Shown: positions 36,226 through 49,323 of the stretch, piece after piece | Position numbering within the stretch: the stretch's first letter is position 1 | Layout: the number at the start of each line of letters is the position of its first letter | Origin: Trema orientale | Taxonomy: Eukaryota; Streptophyta; Magnoliopsida; Rosales; Cannabaceae | NCBI GenBank assembly: GCA_002914845.1 | Contig: JXTC01000587.1 | Span: 10,442 to 74,441 of the forward strand | DNA length: 64,000 bases | Reading direction: 5' to 3' | Made by a program: the position numbers and the translations under genes | Notes under the pieces: generated by a model | Told to the model about the DNA's origin: nothing | The model's input: only the letters and a program-made list of their open reading frames with translations | The model's database searches: none

Positions 36226-38155
36226 AATAAAGGAAAATTAATTAGCAAAGTGGCCGATTTTGACCGTTAATTATGATAAGCGTCCAGTTGTAGTTTTTAT
36301 AGCTAAATTACTAAATATAAATGGTTGATGTATCTAATACTATCCTCTTTTTATCAATGAAAGCATTTTCTTTTAAAAAAAATTAATATGCTCCGTGTAA
36401 AAATTGATGTATTTAATCAATTACCTAAAAAAAACAAACATGCTGAAATAATGTTTTAAAAAAATAATTTAGTATAATTTCTCGAAAATTAACTCCATGA
36501 TTTATATTATACAAATCACTAACACACATAAAACAAAAATAATTAAAATGAATCTTCTTGGGATCGAAAAAATATTGAAAAATTAATATTTGCACCACTT
36601 GGTTATGTTCTGTTTTAATCTAGGTAATCATCTATTGTTATAATAGAAGTAATTTGTGATTCAATGAAATTTGAATTGTCAAAGTAAATTGTAGTCAAAT
36701 TTAATTAGTGTATATATATATATAAACAAATTAAAGGTATTAATGTAAATATTTTTAGGTAAAGAGGTGTCTCTGTAATTGTGACTTAAGTCAGGAGAGT
36801 CTATAATACTTCCGAAGTAGAAACAAAGAGGAATCATATGCTTACGAGTTTTTGGCTTGAGATTGAGCGAATAAAAAAAAAAAAAGCTTTCATACAAGCT
36901 AATATTCCTTTTGTAATCATATTTTCAGAAATAACAAAAATATGTTCGTATTTTCGAAATATTTAAAATGTATCTAAGCTGATAAATTGATAAATGTAGT
37001 TTATTGTTTTTCTTCTTTAAATATAATAACGCGAAGAATTTGAATTTTAGAAGAGTCTATATAAACTATACATAATATTAATACCAATATGATTTCCCAA
37101 TTTGTTTTATGCTCATACTACACACATTATGTTTTTACTACTTATTTAAAAAAAAAAAAAAAATTTATGGGTGTGAATGTGATGGTGAGAAATGGAAGGG
37201 TGACCGGTACATTTGAATACATTGCCGAAACGTATTTCTGATAATGAATAGCATTGCCTTAAAAAAACATAACTAAAACAAATAAAGAAAACAACACCCA
37301 ACAGTCACTACGCAAAAGGCAGAAAAAATTACAAATTAGACTTAAGGTCAATTATTAGTTAATAACGGTAAAATTTGTTTAATGCATAACTATGCAAGAG
37401 TGATGTTTTAATATGGTACCAAAGATTAAATTCCCACCAACATGGGAGTAAAGTTAACGAGGACTAAACACGTGGCAAGTCCACAACCAAGAAATGGGGT
37501 TAGGTTGTTCTTTTTGGTCAAATATGCATTAATTTAAGTTTCTTGGTGCTAATATAAAAGTTCTTGCGTAGCGAAAGCCTTCCCTATGTCTCTTTCCCTA
37601 TGTCTCCTCCACCCATATTATGCCCACGCAATTTATTTTGTTTTGTTATTTATCAGACTTTAGTCAAGTATGAAGCGACATGACAGAGAAGTTTAACAAG
37701 ATATATTATATATATATATGGCTTTAGATACGATTCCCTTCGGAATCGATCCTTTTACATTTTTTCTTTTTTCGCTAATTTTGAACATATATTTTCTAAT
37801 TCATATTTGAGAAATATGTTCTGAATTGGCAAAAATATATAACGGAACGGGTTCCTAAACGGGACTACACCCGAATTAATATATAAACTCCTAAAAAAAT
37901 AAAGAGCTTATAATGCTAACAATTTGAGACCTTATAAGATAACATACTGTATTCAAAATAATTACCAAACGATGGAAACCGACCATATCGAACAAATCCA
38001 GACCAATCTGTAGTTGTAGCTCATTTGCGGCTGCTAACAAATTGAAAACTAGCAAACTGATTGGTTCAGTTTGGTTTGCGATTTGCCAAAAACCGGTTGG
38101 TTTCAAACAGAAATTGGCCAACATGTGTTAGTTTCATAGAGTTTTTTCTTTTTCA
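36226..38155. other. Intergenic DNA flanking the Copia insertion, no gene seen
   Basis: AT-rich. A small fold-back lies at about 37780-37820 (GAACATAT...ATATGTTC). A patch at 37970-38110 has GGTTTGG/CCGGTTGG motifs of the kind seen on the other side of the Copia element (47640-47800), so the insertion may have split an older repeat. Confidence 0.4.
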
Positions 38156-38160
38156 TAAAT

Positions 38161-38927
38161 TGTTGGATTTATTCGACAAATATGGACGTTGCAACGAGTC
38201 TTAAAAATAATAATATGTATACACCACTACGAATAAGATCTGCATAGATAACAAAAAAATATATATGAACGGTGGTTGAGGCATGACGAACACTATCCAT
38301 AAGGAAAGATTCCGCTCCTCTTAGATAATATCTGGGTGCGAAATAGGTTTTACAGCGGTCATCCCTCTAGGATACAACGACCAAACTCGACTAAAAGTGC
38401 ACTCTCAAAGTGGAGTGATGGACAACGACACAATAGAATAGTATCTCTAGCAATTGGCAGACTCATGACACACACACACACACTCTTTATTACTCACTTT
38501 TTCTCTCTTTTATTTATATTGTTATCAATCGGCCCCTCACTTTATATTTCACTCTTTTTGATTTCTTTGTTATTTTTCATATGTTACAACCGAAAGCTCA
38601 CTACTTATATTTATAAGGAATGAAGATCGCCTAAAAGAAGGCCACTTTTGGTAAGATAAGTAAATAATACGCGGTGGTAAAATTATAATAGGATAAGCGC
38701 CCAATATCATACGACCAATGAAAAAAGTAATGTATATCTAATATATAAAATATGCATATTAATAAAGAAGTTTCCCGACAAAAATTAGAATATTTATGAT
38801 GTCTTACTTTTTTATTTCTAGTCAATATATATATATATATAAATATATGATAAATATTAAAATAGAATTTAATAGAAGTGGAACACTTCCATATTTATAT
38901 AGTTTGGAATTTATAATAAAATATACA
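38161..38927 (-). repeat. Copia 3' LTR (left copy)
   Basis: Complete LTR starting TGTTGGATTTATTCG and ending ATATACA, next to TSD TAAAT at 38156-38160. The purine-rich stretch read on the minus strand from 38945 to 38928 (GTGGAAAG) may be the polypurine tract. Confidence 0.85.
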
Positions 38928-39187
38928 ATAATCTTTCCACAAATTTCAAAATATTCTTGACTAATTTACTAGATATAACACAAAGTTCAACACCTAAGTA
39001 CTGGTACTTTCTAGGCTATGAACCAACTATAGAATAACTAACTGTGAGCTATAGGTGCTTGGTGAAACTAAAAAGTTTCTATGAACTAAAGCACCTTTGG
39101 TGTGAAACAGAGGACTAACATCCGTATTGAACTTAAAAACTCATCGTTATCTGTGGTTTGGCGTGTTAAGGGCGCAATGCCTCATGG

Positions 39188-39279
39188 AATTCATGAGTGC
39201 TCTAGAGATGTCTGCCTAAACTCTCATAAGAACAATTCATGAGTGCTCTAGAGATGTCTGCCTAAACTCTCATAGGAAC
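39188..39279. repeat. 46-bp tandem duplication inside the Copia 3' region
   Basis: Two adjacent 46-bp copies beginning AATTCATGAGTGCTCTAGAG differ by only one base, so this duplication is younger than the surrounding degenerate element. Confidence 0.9.
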
Positions 39280-39552
39280 AAGCCCCAATTCTACACTCAG
39301 ATAAGTGAACACTCCATCAAGTATATACTATAGTATCTGCACACCACCTCAATAACAGAGCTATAGATTTTACTAAGAGCAAAGTAGCTCAACCTTAAGC
39401 ACTGCAAGAGGCATTATCTTGCCATGGGAAGGGATGTCTCATTATTAAACGCATAAATGTAGTTGATAATACTACAGGACAATAAGCAACTTATTCTTAC
39501 CTTTATGAATCTACTTCATAGGATTTCTAATCACATAGGTGAGGTTACCATC

Positions 39553-41579
39553 TGTTGGTCAGAATGTATAAGTCTAAATTATACTCACACACTCCTATGC
39601 AAGTGCACACAGTCACAAGTAATATAAATTTAGGAATTTAGAGTGTCGAACCTATAGAGATTGATTTCTAATTCAATGTTAAGTATTAAAATTATGTCCA
39701 ACCTAACTTTATCCAAACAAACGTAATTTAATTTTTAAAGAAATAAAATAAAGAAAACTAAACTATCATGTAAATGCATAAAAGATAAAGCTACTAATTC
39801 CCCAACTATTCTCTTGTCATGTTATTTCACTTTCCCGCTAATTAGTTTAATCAATTGATTGTTAACTAGTGAGCTAAATTAATTGCAAGCTTCTTCCATT
39901 ATCATGCAATAATTTCCATCTAACCTAGCTCATTATGTTCATACGAGAGCTAAACTTAGAATGAAATCATTAAGAACAAACACCCACATTAGTTATACAT
40001 ATTAGATAAGTATATTCCTATCTCATCTAAATGTATATTTCTCTATCTATAGCTAAACATATGATTTTATTTCCAATCCATCACATATTTTTAAGGTTCA
40101 TTTAAGTTAATGATCAAGTAACTTAAAGCATTAAGCACAAAATTGAGAAACTAATTTAATTAGACAATTAACATGTCAAAAAAAGAAACAATCATAGGCA
40201 ATATACTAGGTTAGTTTACAAAGTAATATTAGACAAAGAAATATTTAGTTCATGATATTGATTGAGAATAATAACATTATCATCTAATGAATTCAAGAAA
40301 TACAAAATCAAAGAGAGAAAAGTTATAGAATTCCCCTTTAGAAAACTTGAAAGTGTTCTTGGATGTTGTCAAGCTCCTCCTCCGAACTTAGTTCTTGCCC
40401 TCTTGAATTTTCTCTCAAAGATTTACTCTTAACCAAATCACTCTCTAAATAAAAACTACAAGGAAAATCTAGCTACAAATTGAAAAGAAAAGAAAAGATG
40501 TTGGTATTTATGGATGAGATATGAAAATGAGAGGTTAGAGCTCACAAACTAGAGCTTCTTTTTCATCTCCTTCTTCTTCCTCCATGGTTGCCTTCATCTC
40601 TCTCTCTCATACTCTGCATACCTTAGGTTTAGAAGCCAAAATGGTGTTATAAAGGGCTCCAATCATCCATACTTCTTAGCCATCCATTCCTATTTGATCA
40701 AAGACTAAAAATATGTTATTTACACAGTTCTAAACTCAATTCTAACAGGAACATGTAGAGCCTTACATGCTACGGTATTGCAGCCTCAAAATGACACTAT
40801 AGTGCCAACCATTAGCTGCCCAGAAAATGGGACTAGCGCCACAGCGTCACTGGCTGATAATGCGGCGCCAGAAATATGGTCCTAGTGGCGCTGTTGATTG
40901 AAACGGTGCTGCGGCATCATTGGCTGGCACTGCAATGCCAAGCCACGGGTCTAGCAGGCCGTTTTGTTTGTTTTTAGCCTCCAGTCGACCGCTCAAACTT
41001 CCGGTCGACCGCTTCCTTGCTATAATGGCTCTTTTGATACTTTTTCACACTGTTTTTGGTTGAAACACCCTCATAAATCATTCTTTCTTGGCTCCCAACA
41101 TCAAAATATGAACAAAACATCAAAATAACACAATTTATAATAAAAACAGACATAACAAAGCTTAATACTAATTAGTTTAGAAGAGAAATAAAAAGACAAA
41201 TTTTAAAATTATTTATTTTTAATTTTTAAAATTATTTTGTTAATTGTAATATATAATTTTTAGTTGATTTCCTTCCAATTCTAACTAGTGTCAGTAACAT
41301 ATAGATTCTATCTCTCGAGAACCTTACATCTGCCTTAGAATGCTCAATTTAATATAATTTTTCAACAATCACAAACGAAAAGGACTTAGTTACTAAGATT
41401 TTTAAAACTTAGGGATTTAATTACCAAAACAATAACTCAAGGACTATTTGCCAATAGTGAATAATAAAGAGGCCAAACATGTCAAAAACCCTATTTTTAA
41501 TTTTACATATAAAATAAATATTAATAACACATTTACGTTGAAATTATCACAAGATAACTCTACTTTCATGAAGTTATCA
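39553..41579 (-). mobile_element. Solo LTR B, 2.0 kb, TSD CCATC
   Basis: On the plus strand it begins TGTTGGTCAGAATG and ends AAGTTATCA; the 5-bp flank CCATC occurs at 39548-39552 and 41580-41584. In its own orientation the LTR starts TGATAACTTCATGAAAG, a start shared with solo LTR A (TGATAACTCTATG). Near its 3' end (plus strand 39600-39660) is the GCAAGTGCACAC...TCGAACC type of sequence common at plant Ty3 LTR ends. No internal domain or second LTR, hence a solo LTR. It splits the RNase H/3' part of the Copia element. Confidence 0.85.
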
Positions 41580-41584
41580 CCATC

Positions 41585-43134
41585 ACTCTTGTATTGTGTT
41601 CCTAGATATTAGTCTTATTCCCCTCGATATAACCACCACTAACCCCTTATTTAGCAGTTTTGTCAGAAGATTGGCCAAAATCATTTCTGACCTCACATAA
41701 TCTAGAGTCACCACAACTTTAGATTCAGTAGCTGCTTAATTATGCTGTCTCACTTTTTCCATAATAAATTTTGCTCTTCAATATAGCAATCATAACCTAA
41801 CAATGACAATGTTTAAAGCATAACAATGTGACATATGTAATAATGAGAAATTTTGCCAGAAGGTATATCAACCATTTGGCCTCAAAACATGTATGCCTAT
41901 TCTAAGGCAATCAACTTGGACTCCATGGTAGACCGGGGGTATACAATATTGCTTGGAATATTTCCAAGACATCACATCTCCATCAGGGTATATGCATAAC
42001 ACCAATAGTCGACTTTATCTCATCTGGATCACATATCCAATTTTTATTGGTGTGCCCTTCCACAATAGATAAAGGTCTATCAAATTTTCAATCCATAATC
42101 AATGGTGCATAGCAAATATTTTACAAGTTTCTCCAAAGTAAGACTATAGTCCTAGCTATGACATTAAGTAGATCTATTCAATTTACTACTATATATATAA
42201 TGCCGTGTCTTATACAATTCATTAAATATATTAAGTAACTAATGATTTAGACATCCACATATTAGGCATATAACCACAATAAGTGTTAGCATAATAAGAC
42301 TTGCAACAAATATATTTATTTACCTTATTAATCAGATAAGCATTAGAAACTAACACTTTCTCAAATTTCTCATTCTATTACATCAATGCTTTATTCAAGC
42401 TATTTAAGGATCTAAATAACTTACTTACCTTGCTCATTATCCTCAGAAACACAACCCTCTAGTTCTTCCATATAAATTTCCTCCTTCAAGTTTTTCATTA
42501 AGAAACATTATATTCATGTCCATTTGGTGGACCAAAAAGTCATGAGTAGAAGCTAATGCAATCTAACTCTAATTGAGGATATTCTCTAATTGAGTATATT
42601 CTTGTAATAAGAGCAAATGTATTATAATGATCAATATCTTCCTTTTTATTTAGTATAGCCCATAACTACTAATTTTTATTTATGCTTATCAATAGACCCA
42701 TCAAATTTTAGATCAATTGAATCTAATGGATTCCACACCTGAAAGAAAGTAAGCCAATATCCAACTATAATTGGATATGATATAATATGTCCCGCTATTG
42801 ACTGCCTGTCTCTATAGAGGAACACTAATTGAAGCTATAACTTTCACATAAATCTATAGGTCATTCTCAACAAGAATGACAAGAAAGTCATCATGAAAGC
42901 TAGTAGTCTTCTTCATTGGTAAACATTCTCAAAGAATTCTCTGTTCTTAAACTCAAAATAGTATTAGAATCAAATCTATAACACTTCCCAAAATCAAGAA
43001 TCTAAAATCTGTAATATTTTAAACATTACCCAATAATCATGCAATCAAATATTCTTGGTCCAAATATCTTTCCATTAGGCTTATTAGAACCTTGGTAAGA
43101 ACCCCTACACTTTAAGGTATTATGCAATATATAC
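41585..43134 (-). pseudogene. Copia reverse transcriptase and RNase H remnant
   Basis: Minus-strand frames with stops and frameshifts. The block near 42480-42570 matches the Copia RT segment before the first catalytic Asp (HDFLVHQMDMNIMFLN). The block near 41900-42060 matches Copia RNase H (GYVIQ..., GDVMSWKYSKQ, then STMESK...ALE). The upstream part of pol is cut away by the solo LTR at 43140. Confidence 0.75.
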
Positions 43135-43139
43135 ATAAC

Positions 43140-44634
43140 TGATAACTCTATGAAAATAGAGTTATTTATATTCTTTTTCTTAAATATTTTGTGTGTTTTT
43201 GAGTATTTTTAGTTTAATTTAGGTTATTTTATAGTTAATTTGATTTTTAGTATTTAGATATAATTTTATTCAATTTTATTAGATTTTAGTTATTTAATTT
43301 TATTTTGTTTAATTTAGGATAATTTAGTTTTATTTAAATTCAGATTAATTATTTATTTAATTTAGATTATGATTTATTTTATTATTTTATTTTGTTTCAG
43401 ATTTAAATAAAAGAGAAAAAAAGAAAAAAAACCGGAAAACGAAGCTAAAATGCGCGAGTGGATGAGGGAGAGCTCAGGCGCGTTTCTGGCCGTAGGATCG
43501 AGCTCCAAGGCATCAGGATGGGCGCGTGCAGCACAAGCGGAGGAGCAGGCGAGTGATGACCAGCCGACAGCTGGGCCCCGCGTCTGCTGGTGCTGACCAG
43601 CCGTGCCGGATCGGGTGCTTCGCGGATCCTGTGCAACCGCTTCTCCGTCCAACGAAAAGCCGCCACCTCAGACTGAAGACTTTGACCTTCGCTCCACCCA
43701 ATCAGCCGCGAGTTTCGTGCCGAGCTTATGATTTTCGGCCGCATGGGATCACAGCCCATAGCCCAGAAACGTGAGTAAAGGGAGGAAGAGAGAGAAAAGG
43801 AAAGAAGAAATTGTGGGAAATTGACACATCATCCAGCCAATCAGAAGCCACCATTAAAGACGTGAGAACTTGCACAACACTCCAACCTCAGCTATAAATA
43901 CCCTGAACGTGAGAGAGAAAAAAAGCACACCAATTTTGAGAGAGAAAACTCTACTTTTTCTAGAGAGAGAGTGTGAGATGGGTGAGATGTCAGGCTAGTT
44001 TTTAGAGAGGCTAGAGAGATGATCTTAGTTGTGTAGTTTTCTGTTTTCCAGCTTTGATTCCTGGGAGTGCTTCAACGCTTATATATTTGGTTTGTTAAAT
44101 TCTTCAATATTTTTATTTTTATACATTATTTTCTAGTTTCTCATATAAATTCAGTCATGCTTTCTTTATGTGGTGATCTAAACTAGATTATAATTATATT
44201 TGTTTTATTAGTTGATCTTTTACTGCAGTATTGTCCCTGTGATATATTGTCGATCTTAGATAACTAATAAGATAAATTCTTTATGGTATTAATTGGAAGA
44301 ATTTCTCATACTAAATAATTTAGATTAATATTTGTTCTTAATTGTCATATTTTCCGGTTATGTATTTGGGATGTGGAACATATAATTGAGTGATAAATAG
44401 GAATCAAAGTTGGTAACAGTTAGACGAGCAATTAAGTGAATCTTGAAGCCTTGTTTTCTCATATTGGTATTTTCATTTATTATTTTGCTATTATTTCAAT
44501 TTCTTGCTCAGTTTATTTTTATTTTCAATTTTTCTTTCTATTTTTCGTTGCCTTTTATTGTTGATTTACTTCTCTGTGGGATCGACACCTTAATCTATAC
44601 TGCGATAGCCGCTAGTATATTTTGAGCGTAGACA
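43140..44634 (+). mobile_element. Solo LTR A, copy 1, 1.5 kb, TSD ATAAC
   Basis: It begins TGATAACTCTATG and ends GAGCGTAGACA; ATAAC lies on both sides (43135-43139, 44635-44639). It is collinear, in reverse, with 60687-62197. It contains a GC-rich island of about 330 bp (43440-43770) and a TATA box (CTATAAATACC at 43892), so LTR promoter structure is preserved. The overlapping open frames in the GC island occur on both strands and are not supported as genes. It interrupts Copia pol between integrase and reverse transcriptase. Confidence 0.9.
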
Positions 44635-44639
44635 ATAAC

Positions 44640-45430
44640 CCTTCAACAATTTATATGGTCTAACCATCTTCTTATTGGGTATCTTATTTTGAATATGATA
44701 AGTTAAAAGAATAGCTTCTCTCACAAGTTCAATATAGCTCCAAATCTCACAAATTTTGCATTCTCCATATCTTTGAGTATTATGTTCTTCATCTCAATAA
44801 CTCCATTGAATTTTGGAGCGTAAGGAGATGTGACCTCATGAATAATCTTATATTCCTCACTAAAGAAAATATTATTCCTTAGCTTTGTACCCCAAAAGTA
44901 TATCTCACCCGCCTTATCCTTATCATTTAATTGATACAACTTAGCACATCTTAATGATCATCACTAAGGTCATTAATCCTCTACGAATTAAATAGAGTAA
45001 TTTAATTTTTCTCTCAAAAGATTTACATATTTTCTTGTTGATTTATCCTCAACACATCATACTTCTCAATATTAATATTAGAGAAATTAAACAGTAAATT
45101 ATATTATTTCACCTCTTTATGTAAGAAAATTTACCTGATCCAATTTACCATTCCAAACATCAATTGAGTCTATAACAATGGATAAGAGGATATTCTCTCA
45201 AATTTATGAATCTTTTAACATCCAAAAAGAACATATCACTAGAGCAATATAATTTCCTAATAATCACATTATCCTTAAATTTTTATCTTCCTCAAAGGAT
45301 ACTCTCAATTCAGCTTTGCTTAACACACATAGGGACATAATGTTATAACAAATACTTGGGACATGAAGTACATTAGAAAGTGAGAGGAATTTCCCAGAAA
45401 TTATTCTAAGAAGTCTACACTAATTCAAAA
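44640..45430 (-). pseudogene. Copia integrase / pre-integrase remnant
   Basis: A minus-strand frame at 44721-44939 shows the Copia integrase core segment HEVTSPYAPKFNGVIEMKN (compare the family pattern T-PY-P--NG--E--N). Upstream on the minus strand, 45230-45425 shows the protease/pre-integrase segment (LSNVLHVPSICYNIMSL, then RVSFE-DK). Multiple stops and frameshifts. Confidence 0.8.
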
Positions 45431-45454
45431 CTAGAATATATATATATATATATA

Positions 45455-45696
45455 GGTTGCCAATCCAATAGGTATTTTTTTTTTTTACCTATATGTAGGT
45501 ATTTTTTTCTTTAGCTGTTGGATCATCATCTAATGGTGATCTAACGGTTATAATAAAGTATATGAAAAGACGTACATCATTAATGCTATTTCTCTCTCTT
45601 ACTTTTTACTATAAAAAAATATGCATGATAAATATTCATTGGCCAAAACGAGACTATGTATAGGTTAAAAAAAAAATACCTACAGGATTGGTGCCC
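45455..45696. mobile_element. MITE with about 50-bp terminal inverted repeats, nested in Copia
   Basis: The left end is GGTTGCCAATCCAATAGG then poly-T and ACCTATATGTAG. The right end, reverse-complemented, is GGGCACCAATCCTGTAGG then poly-T and AACCTATACATAG. It is 242 bp, flanked by TA repeats on both sides, which suggests TA-targeted insertion. A half copy is at 12591-12655. Confidence 0.8.
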
Positions 45697-46282
45697 ATAT
45701 ATATATATATATATCAATGCTTATAAAGTTTTACTCTTCCTCTTCTCTTACTAGCCTATAACCATAAAATATATTTTTATCTCCATATTCTACCAACAAT
45801 TTATTGTTCTCATGGGAGACCACAATTCTAAATAAAATTTACTCATTTCAACTAAATTAATATAATAAGGACTCATATTCCTAATTATGTCTCATCTAAA
45901 TGAAATATCAATCAAGATTTTTCAATACAAAGCAAACTCATTTTCTTTTAATAAGAATCATAGTCCTTCTAAGTAATTTATTGGAAATAATGATAATCAT
46001 TTCGAAATTATTTTGAGCCTCTAACTAATATTTTTCTATACTTTATAAGCTTTTAGAATTTATCTCCTTGACATTCTCAATATGACTCCATTAGTTTTTT
46101 TCTTTTCTTCAATATGAATATGCTCAACCACATCCCCAAAATCTTATGGACTTTCTCTCGTAAATTAATTTGTTATCATAAATTGACCATAAATTTAATT
46201 GTTTCTCAATAATGAATCACAAATTTTGGAATTTCATAAATAATAAAATATTGCAAAGTAAATATATATCAATGTAATATTA

Positions 46283-46610
46283 CAGATCTTATTCGCAGTT
46301 TTGTATGCATATTATTATTTTCAAGACTCGTTACGACGTCCATATTTGTCAAATAAATCCAACAATCGTAAGGAAAGATTATATACGGATGTTGCTACTC
46401 ATACATTTTTAATGTGGGGGTTAATCAACTATAATTATGGTTAGTAAAAGTTTCGATAAGATATGCCTAGATACTTATTGAATATTTTTTTATCTATTTA
46501 AAAATATTTTTCTCTCTAGAAGTGATTATGAAATTTAAAACTTTTTTCATATTATGAAATTTATCTATATGTTAATGATTGTTAACTTATGAATAATCTT
46601 ATGGAAAAGT
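46283..46610. other. 328-bp inversion across the Copia 5' LTR/internal junction
   Basis: 46283-46364 is the reverse complement of the first 82 bp of the left LTR (38161-38242). The next LTR base in the left copy (38243, CATAGATAAC) continues in the right copy at 46611 (CACAGAGAAC). Flipping 46283-46610 restores a continuous LTR of matching length. Confidence 0.88.
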
Positions 46611-47290
46611 CACAGAGAACAAACAAATATATATGAACGGTGGTCGAGGCATAACGAACACTATCCGTAAGGAAAGATTCCTCCTCTCTCACACACAATC
46701 TGTGGGTGTGAAATAGGCTTTATAGTGGTTTTTCCTTCAGGATACAACGACCAAACTCAACTAAGAGTACACTCTCAAAGACGAGTGATGGACAACGATA
46801 CAATAGAATAGTATCTCTAGAAACTGGCAGGCTCACGGCACACACATACTCTTTTTATTACTCACTTTTTCTCTCTTTTATTTATACTGTTACCAATCGG
46901 CCCCTCCACTCTATATTTCACTCTTTCTGATTTCCTTGTTATTTTTCGTATGTTATAACCGAAGGCCTAATACCTATATTTATAAGGAATGAAGACCGCC
47001 TAAAAGAAGGCCATTTTTGGTAAGATACGTAACTAACACGCAGTGGTAAAATTATAATAGGATAAGTAGCTAACATCACACGGCCAATAAAAAGAGTAGT
47101 GTATGCCTAATATATAAAATATGCATATTAATAAAGAAGTTTCCGGACAGAAACTAGAATATTCAAGATGTTTTACTTTTTTGTTTCTAGTCAATATATA
47201 TACATATGATAAATATTAAAATAGAATTTAATAGAAGTGAGACTACTTCCCTATTTATATATTTTGGAATTTATAATAAAATATATAACA
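46611..47290 (-). repeat. Copia 5' LTR (right copy, main part)
   Basis: Collinear with 38243-38927 in direct orientation. Ends ATATAACA, followed by TSD TAAAT at 47291-47295. Confidence 0.88.
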
Positions 47291-47295
47291 TAAAT

Positions 47296-49323
47296 AACCC
47301 CAAAGCTATTTTATTTTGCATTATATTAAGTCTAATCTAAAACTTTCTCACTCACCTTAGAAGCCTAATAGCCTTAGGATTGTAACTTAAGTTTGAAATT
47401 ACTTAGATTTTCGTTTTGTTTGAAACCTTTAACTACTTATTTTTACTTTGATAGTTAGATTTTAGACTTTAAATGGTTTATCTAATTACAATATGAATGC
47501 TTAATTAATGTCATGTTTAATTTAGATCTTTATGTTTCTAGATTCTGTTTTGTAAATGATGTGTTATATGTTACGTTTTGGTTTTAAAAACAAACTGATT
47601 TTTTACCAAGAAAACAAGCTCACATTGTGACATTAATTAAATTTTGAAACCGCGGAAACTATTTAAACTAGAGAGCAAACCATAGGTATGGTTTGGCCAT
47701 TTTTAATCAATTAATACAAACTGTGCGTTTTGGAGAACCGTTAAACCACATTTGCGGTTTGGTTTATGTTTTGGAGTTTCAAACGAGCTAAACCAGTCAT
47801 AACACTCTGAACATTATTCACTTAGTTTATTTGTATGACAGATATAGCTCCAAAGTTTTTTCAAATGACAAAAACTAAAAAGATTCTTCAAGCTATTTTT
47901 TTCCCTTCTCTTTGCCCTTTGTGTATATATATATAAATATTTTTTAATTTCTTTAAATGGATTTCTGATTAAATAATATAATTCATGAAAATTTTAAAAA
48001 TCGTAATCTTGAAACTCTCATAGACTAATAGAGTTAAAAAGATTATTCTACTAAAGTGAGAATCAAAGAATTATTATGCATAAAAAGTTAGGACACAATT
48101 TAGAATGTAAATTTAATATAGAAATTTAAAAATAAAAAAATTCATAGGGAAAATGAGGTATTATTAATTTTTTTTCCCATAAAATATGTAAGTGAAATTT
48201 AAAATACACTAATTTAGGGAGGCAAATAAAGGATACAATAGAATTTTTTAAAATATTCGGACAAAATTTAGAATTCCTAAAATTCAAAAGGGTATATGGG
48301 CGCAATATGGTTCCATCCATGCTGCTTAATACGAAATTGAGTAGAATTGACCTGGTTAATTAAAATTTTTAATTCAAATTATCATAATATATTAAATAAT
48401 TATTTCATAAAAATTTTTTAGTTAAATTTGTTGTAAATAAAATAAGGAACATAATATTAATTGGCTAGCTATCTTAGTAAAGTATAACTTAATTAAAAAT
48501 TAACTAAACAAACAATTACATTATTTACATGTGCTGTGATTAGTACCGGTTCCATTATAAGGGGAGATAAATTATTACTTAAGGTCTCAAGGCTGTTTAT
48601 TGGGAACTAAAAACGTAAGATTCTTTTGGGAACTAATTATTTTTTTTTTTTGTTTCTATATACACTTTCTAGTTTCTATTTCTTTTCCTTTGAGAAAATT
48701 ACACCATTTTTCTTTTGTTTACATAATATCTTTCTACCTCTTTTTCAACACAAAAGTTTTTTCTCTTTTTAAAGATTCTCTTTCTGCTTGAATACTATTA
48801 TTCTCTTTTCAAGATTCTTCATTTCTTCTATAGGTTGCAACAAAGAAAAACACATAAATGGGAGAAAAAGAAAAATAATTAGAAGTAGAAGAAAAAAAAA
48901 CTTTAAAAACACATTATTTTTGGCCATACTAGGTTATATCTTGCTTACTCATTTCTTATCTATTTGTTAATTATTGCTCTTGAATTTTACATTAGCTATT
49001 TTATTTTTCATTAATATTGTGTTTTGTTGTATCGATTTGGTTTTAATACACAACTAAGTTAAGAGCAATTATGTGTAAAAACTAAATAAATAAAATTTTT
49101 ATTGGGATATGATAAACTCAATGAAAAGAGGAGAATATAAAGTTTGATTCATTTGCAAAATAGAACTCTTGAAAAAATAAACAATGACAATAAATTTCAC
49201 ATAGCTAATGACACTTAAATATATGACAAATTATTGATATGTTTGTCCCTTAAATTTTTCTTGGATTGATAATATAGTCCCTTGAATTTGTCAATGAATT
49301 GGCACATTTGGTCTCTCAAAATT
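47296..49323. other. Intergenic DNA, no gene seen
   Basis: AT-rich; a patch at 47640-47800 has GCGGTTTGGTTT-type motifs. The short open frames around 48600-48970 are low-complexity and unsupported. Confidence 0.45.

Larger units (their letters stand above)
38161..47290 (-). mobile_element. Degenerate Ty1-Copia LTR retrotransposon with nested insertions, 9.1 kb
   Basis: TAAAT occurs at 38156-38160 and again at 47291-47295. The left LTR is 38161-38927 (TGTTGG...ATACA). The right LTR is 46611-47290 (ends ATAACA) plus its first 82 bp, which now lie inverted at 46283-46364. That gives 767 and 762 bp, collinear with roughly 10 percent mismatches in the stretch I compared. Pol remnants on the minus strand follow the Copia order integrase, reverse transcriptase, RNase H, with many stops. 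Two solo LTRs, a MITE and a 328-bp inversion interrupt it. I could not find a canonical initiator-Met primer-binding site. It is not capable of expression as it stands. Confidence 0.9.

Noticed and set aside
43374..43774. Four overlapping open frames on both strands at about 43.4-43.8 kb
   Set aside because: They lie in the GC island of solo LTR A, have no recognisable domain, and are not preserved in the second copy at 61.6 kb.
44721..44939. A stand-alone small gene on the minus strand
   Set aside because: Its core is a Copia integrase segment and the flanking frames continue the pol remnant.
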